Origin: Gelatoporia subvermispora B
Taxonomy: Eukaryota > Basidiomycota > Agaricomycetes > Polyporales > Gelatoporiaceae
NCBI GenBank assembly: GCA_000320605.2
Contig: KB445804.1
Span: 550,895-614,894 of the forward strand
DNA length: 64,000 nucleotides
Reading direction: 5' to 3'
In this document: in pieces, positions 61,167 through 64,000 of the stretch
Layout of the letters: each line of letters begins with the position of its first letter
Position numbering within the stretch: the first letter of the stretch is position 1
Notes under the pieces: generated by a model
The model's input: the letters and a program-made list of their open reading frames with translations, nothing else
Databases searched by the model: none
Told to the model about the DNA's origin: nothing
Translations under genes and position numbers: made by a program

Positions 61167-62904
61167 TCATATCGCAATACGTGCCCCTGCACAGGTACCC
61201 GATGCATTCAATGCAGGTTCTAAATGCGAATCCGCTGCAGCCCGAACATCACCGAAGCAACGCCAGCGAAAGGCTGGTCACTCTTACACAAGCACACTCT
61301 CGCTTCATCTTGATGCTGCAGTCCCTCGTGTACAGCGCGGCTCCCTCGCCCACGTTTGACGAGTCCGAGGATGTCTTTGGGTATCTGTCAAGTTTCCGGG
61401 CGCCGCAGTACCCAGGCGTTAAGGAATTGGAGTTTCCCGCACCATTGTCATTCTTCGGCAACGAGCAACGGCAGAGTGCCCCAGCCCTCGAAGGCACCGC
61501 CCCGATGTCCGGCCACAAACGCACGGCAAGTGCACACTCCGGCATCACGAGTACTTCCCCTGCCCGTCTCACTCGGACAGGGACACGTGCGTCGGTCGAC
61601 CTACAGGCGCTCGTACAGCGCCCGCAGCGAACCCGAAGCCGTTTCCGAAGCCTGTCCATATTCGGAGGTTCCAAGGTTCCTCCGCCCCCGCCTTCCTCGG
61701 ACCCAATAGCGCTCCGGAGCTACTCGAATAGCTGGCGGAAATCGCTGCGGCCACCACCACGCATGAGGTTGAGCGTCATGTCGACCTCGATTTCGGACGA
61801 CGAGAGGAGCCTCAAGATGCCGCCACGGCGCTTCGGGTCGGGAGCGTACTCGAGCGAGTCGTCGCTCTCGAGTCCGGCGCCCTCGTCGCGCAGCAACACA
61901 GACAACAACACCGAGAGTTCCAACTCGCGCGAACGTGCGCGCGAGGCGCCTCCTGCGCAGCCGCTGCCAATCGCCGTGCCACGCGGGACTTCCCCGCACG
62001 ATATCTGGCTCGCGACCTCGCGGAGCCGCGCGCCCGTTCTCCGTGCGTTCGTGCCGTGCACCGTGCTTGACAACGACGCACTTGCCGCGTGCGAGGAGCA
62101 GCTTGTCGATGCGGGGCTCTGGGAACATCTCTCCGTCGGCGACATCGTTTGCAACTTCGGGTACATCCCACCACCCGAGGACACGCGCGCTGGCACCGCG
62201 AGCGCGGGCACGCAGACGTGGCTGTTGTTCGACGGCGCGGGCCTCGTACCGTATACGCCGCCTGCGCCACCTCCCCTCGCCGCGTCGCTTGCGCTCCCTT
62301 CGCCGTTCTACTACGCGCACATCCTCCCGCCGTTCTCAAACCCCATCTACGTCCTCGCGCTCCCGCCCGTCGGTACTCACCGGTCTGCGCATGGATCAGG
62401 ACAATACGGCCCCGCGCACATGCAGCTCTCGCTTGCGCACCTTCATACGCGCGTGAGCAGCCCGCACGCACCGTCCGGTTTCGCGCTCGCGCGCAAGTAT
62501 ATGTGGCTTGCGCGGGTGCCATATGTTGGGCCCGGCACAAGCGAGCTCGGGCGCGGGTGGCAGGGCGAGTGGGTGCTCGAGGCAGAGGGTACGAAGGAGG
62601 GCCGGCAGTACTTGCTGGATGCGCTCACCGCGAACGCGGGCGCGGAAGGCCGAGTGGTGCGAGGCCAGTGGGAGGTAGTGAGGGAGAAGTCTGGTGGGGG
62701 GAGGCTGTGGATGAAGTGAGTGTTGCGTTTATCATCTATCTCTGCCCCCCTTTCGCCCACGGGCGTCGGCTCGCCTCCGGGCTAGCTCGTTTAGAGTGAG
62801 AGATTGACGCTGACGCTCGCCTTTTTGCGCGTAGGCTGCTTATCCCGAACGTCGACGCGTACAACAGCGCCGAGGACCTGAAAACTTACGAAGGCTCGAG
62901 TTGA
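61167..62904 (+). CDS. C-terminal half of the split F-box-like gene
   Basis: Exons 61167-62715 and 62835-62904. The first exon opens right after a good acceptor (CTTCCTCCAG, preceded by an in-frame stop), with [18 protein letters not shown] and no ATG until 61202, so it looks like an internal exon. It continues with [20 protein letters not shown], a Ser/Arg/Pro-rich middle, and a folded C-terminal part: [53 protein letters not shown] and [21 protein letters not shown]. The summed length of the minus-strand half and these exons (508 + 1549 + 70) is a multiple of three. Function unknown. If translated alone it would start at an internal Met. Confidence 0.75.
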
Positions 62905-63306
62905 CCTATCCTACGGACTCATGTATACTGACCCTCTAGACCTGCCGGACGCTGCGCAATGCGCGAGTCTGCTTTAATGTACATCTTAGACTTCACTATC
63001 GTGTTCTTACTATTGGGCGCGCCCTCTGCGCATGCGTCTGTTGCGCGGACTACATATCACTCACTGTTCTTGCTTACTTTCTGCTACATATAACATTGCT
63101 CCCTCCATATGTTGTTGCATCATTACATCTAGCTGTGACTCCCTCGGACATCGCATGGTTCTCTTCTGGGAATACTGTAGTAGCTCTGATTTACCGGTCT
63201 CTTGTATGTATCGGCTATCTGTACAGTCATTTCAATCTGAAGACTTCCGTTTCACTTTGCGCTGTGTGCTACTTCTCTTTCCTTCTCCGCGAAGTGCGCA
63301 GGTCAT
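62905..63306. terminator. Convergent intergenic region (two 3' ends)
   Basis: About 400 bp, AT-rich, between two convergent stops; expected to contain both polyadenylation regions. No gene seen. Confidence 0.4.
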
Positions 63307-64000
63307 CTAGGTGAGCTTGGCGATCTCAGGGTTGACGAATTGCTTGACATCGAAGCCGCCTTCTGGGCTCCTGATGAAACCAGCCTTCTCGAGCACACTA
63401 CAAGACACATATGAGTGGTGGGTGGGCGTCGTCTCATGATGTACTCACCTAAGAGTGTCCGAAATGACCTGACCAGAGATCGCAGAGCAGTCGTGCGTGT
63501 AGCCGACAGTCTTCAGCCAGGCCTGCCGCAAAACACAAACATGAGCCTGGGCTATACACAATCGGAGTCTGCAACACACCTTGACATCCTCCTCGGGGTA
63601 GCCAAACTTCGCCTTGATGAACTCGACGTCGTCCTGTGCGCGCTTCTCCGCCGAGTCGAACGCCCGCACGTAATTTGTCAGCTCGCCGAGGAAGGTACGC
63701 AGCGCGTCGGTCGAGGCGCGGGTCGGGTGCGCCGCGATCATCCATGACGGCCAGGGGGTGGGGACTGAACCGATCTGCGACACGTGAGGGACTGCACGTT
63801 GAGCAAGAGATACAGACTTACGAAGCGGACCTCGCCGGCATCGAGCCATGGCTTGGTCGTGAACCACTCCCACATGAACGCGCTCGTCGACCCGTCGTTC
63901 ACGGAGTCAACGAGCCCCCGGATGTCGTTATTGACTGTCGTGCGATACTTAATCAGTGCATGTAGAAGTCGAATATGAAGGGTGTGTGCTCACTCTTGAA
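63307..64000 (-). CDS. Periplasmic-binding-protein-like (SsuA/THI5-like) protein, 3' part
   Basis: Exons 63307-63397, 63449-63522, 63580-63774, 63822-63934 and 63994 to the right edge join in frame. The visible part is the C-terminal lobe of a type-2 periplasmic-binding-protein fold: NDIRGLVDSVNDGSTSAFMWEWFTTKPWLDAGEVRF, described here by position 63822-63934, then IGSVPTPWPSWMIAAHP, LRTFLGELTNYVRAFDS, IKAKFGYPEEDVKAWLKTVGY, GFDVKQFVNPEIAKL. The PTPWPSWMIAA and STSAFMWEW motifs are those of the fungal NMT1/THI5-like binding proteins related to bacterial SsuA. In such proteins this lobe binds a small ligand; the ligand is unknown. The intron at 63523-63579 (57 nt) is stop-free and in frame. 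The 5' end lies outside the window. Confidence 0.8.

Noticed and set aside
61601..62320. 239-codon minus-strand Arg-rich frame
   Set aside because: Antisense shadow of the C-terminal half of the split gene; no start or splice support.

Overview
The window is nuclear DNA of a filamentous basidiomycete, most probably an Agaricomycete (mushroom or polypore type). The evidence is eukaryotic gene content, many short introns (mostly 46-66 nt, GTRNGT donors, CTNAC-like branch points, YAG acceptors), tight intergenic spacing, and a set of F-box and SRPK-type kinase genes of the kind that expand in this class. There is no rRNA, no CRISPR array, no bacterial-type operon, and no tRNA that I could identify. 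Gene models were built by hand from splice signals and reading phase; every multi-exon model below closes in frame. No database search was possible.

Layout. 1-464 is the 5' part of a Pro-rich gene running off the left edge, followed by about 4 kb of GC-rich sequence without a gene. 5.0-7.3 kb is a damaged F-box gene (copy 1), divergent from an SRPK-like kinase (7.8-9.4). 10.2-18.1 kb is a conserved core: a small acidic protein, RRP4 (exosome), VTC4 (vacuolar polyphosphate polymerase, 17 exons) and, divergent from VTC4, GTR2 (Rag GTPase). 19.0-23.8 is a very large protein ending in a peroxiredoxin-like (PRXL2/AAED1) domain. 24.1-27.5 holds a RAD51 paralogue and a convergent SERINC/TMS1 gene. 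27.8-35.9 holds an F-box relic and F-box copies 2 and 3, separated by a coiled-coil gene. 36.6-41.7 is a CAF120/SKG3-type PH protein, divergent from an 82-residue protein. 43.7-45.4 is an unidentified Ser/Pro-rich protein. 48.4-53.1 is SPN1/IWS1 divergent from an AVT3-like vacuolar amino-acid transporter. 53.5-54.9 is a non-coding DNA element with terminal inverted repeats. 55.1-56.4 is a sulfite-oxidase-type molybdoenzyme. 60.5-62.9 looks like one gene cut in two by an inversion. 63.3 to the right edge is a periplasmic-binding-protein-like (SsuA/THI5-like) gene.

How it fits together. Several products act at the vacuole or in nutrient sensing: VTC4 makes polyphosphate, GTR2 belongs to the EGO/TORC1 branch on the vacuole, AVT3 exports vacuolar amino acids. 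Others are RNA or transcription housekeeping (RRP4, SPN1, CAF120) or DNA repair (RAD51 paralogue). The accessory component is the F-box family: three members share a five-exon plan and an extra N-terminal domain, one has a nonsense codon and a displaced tail, and a fourth survives only as a fragment. The most striking structural observation is the split gene at 60.5-62.9 kb, where the two halves lie head to head and carry matching phase-1 splice sites at the break.
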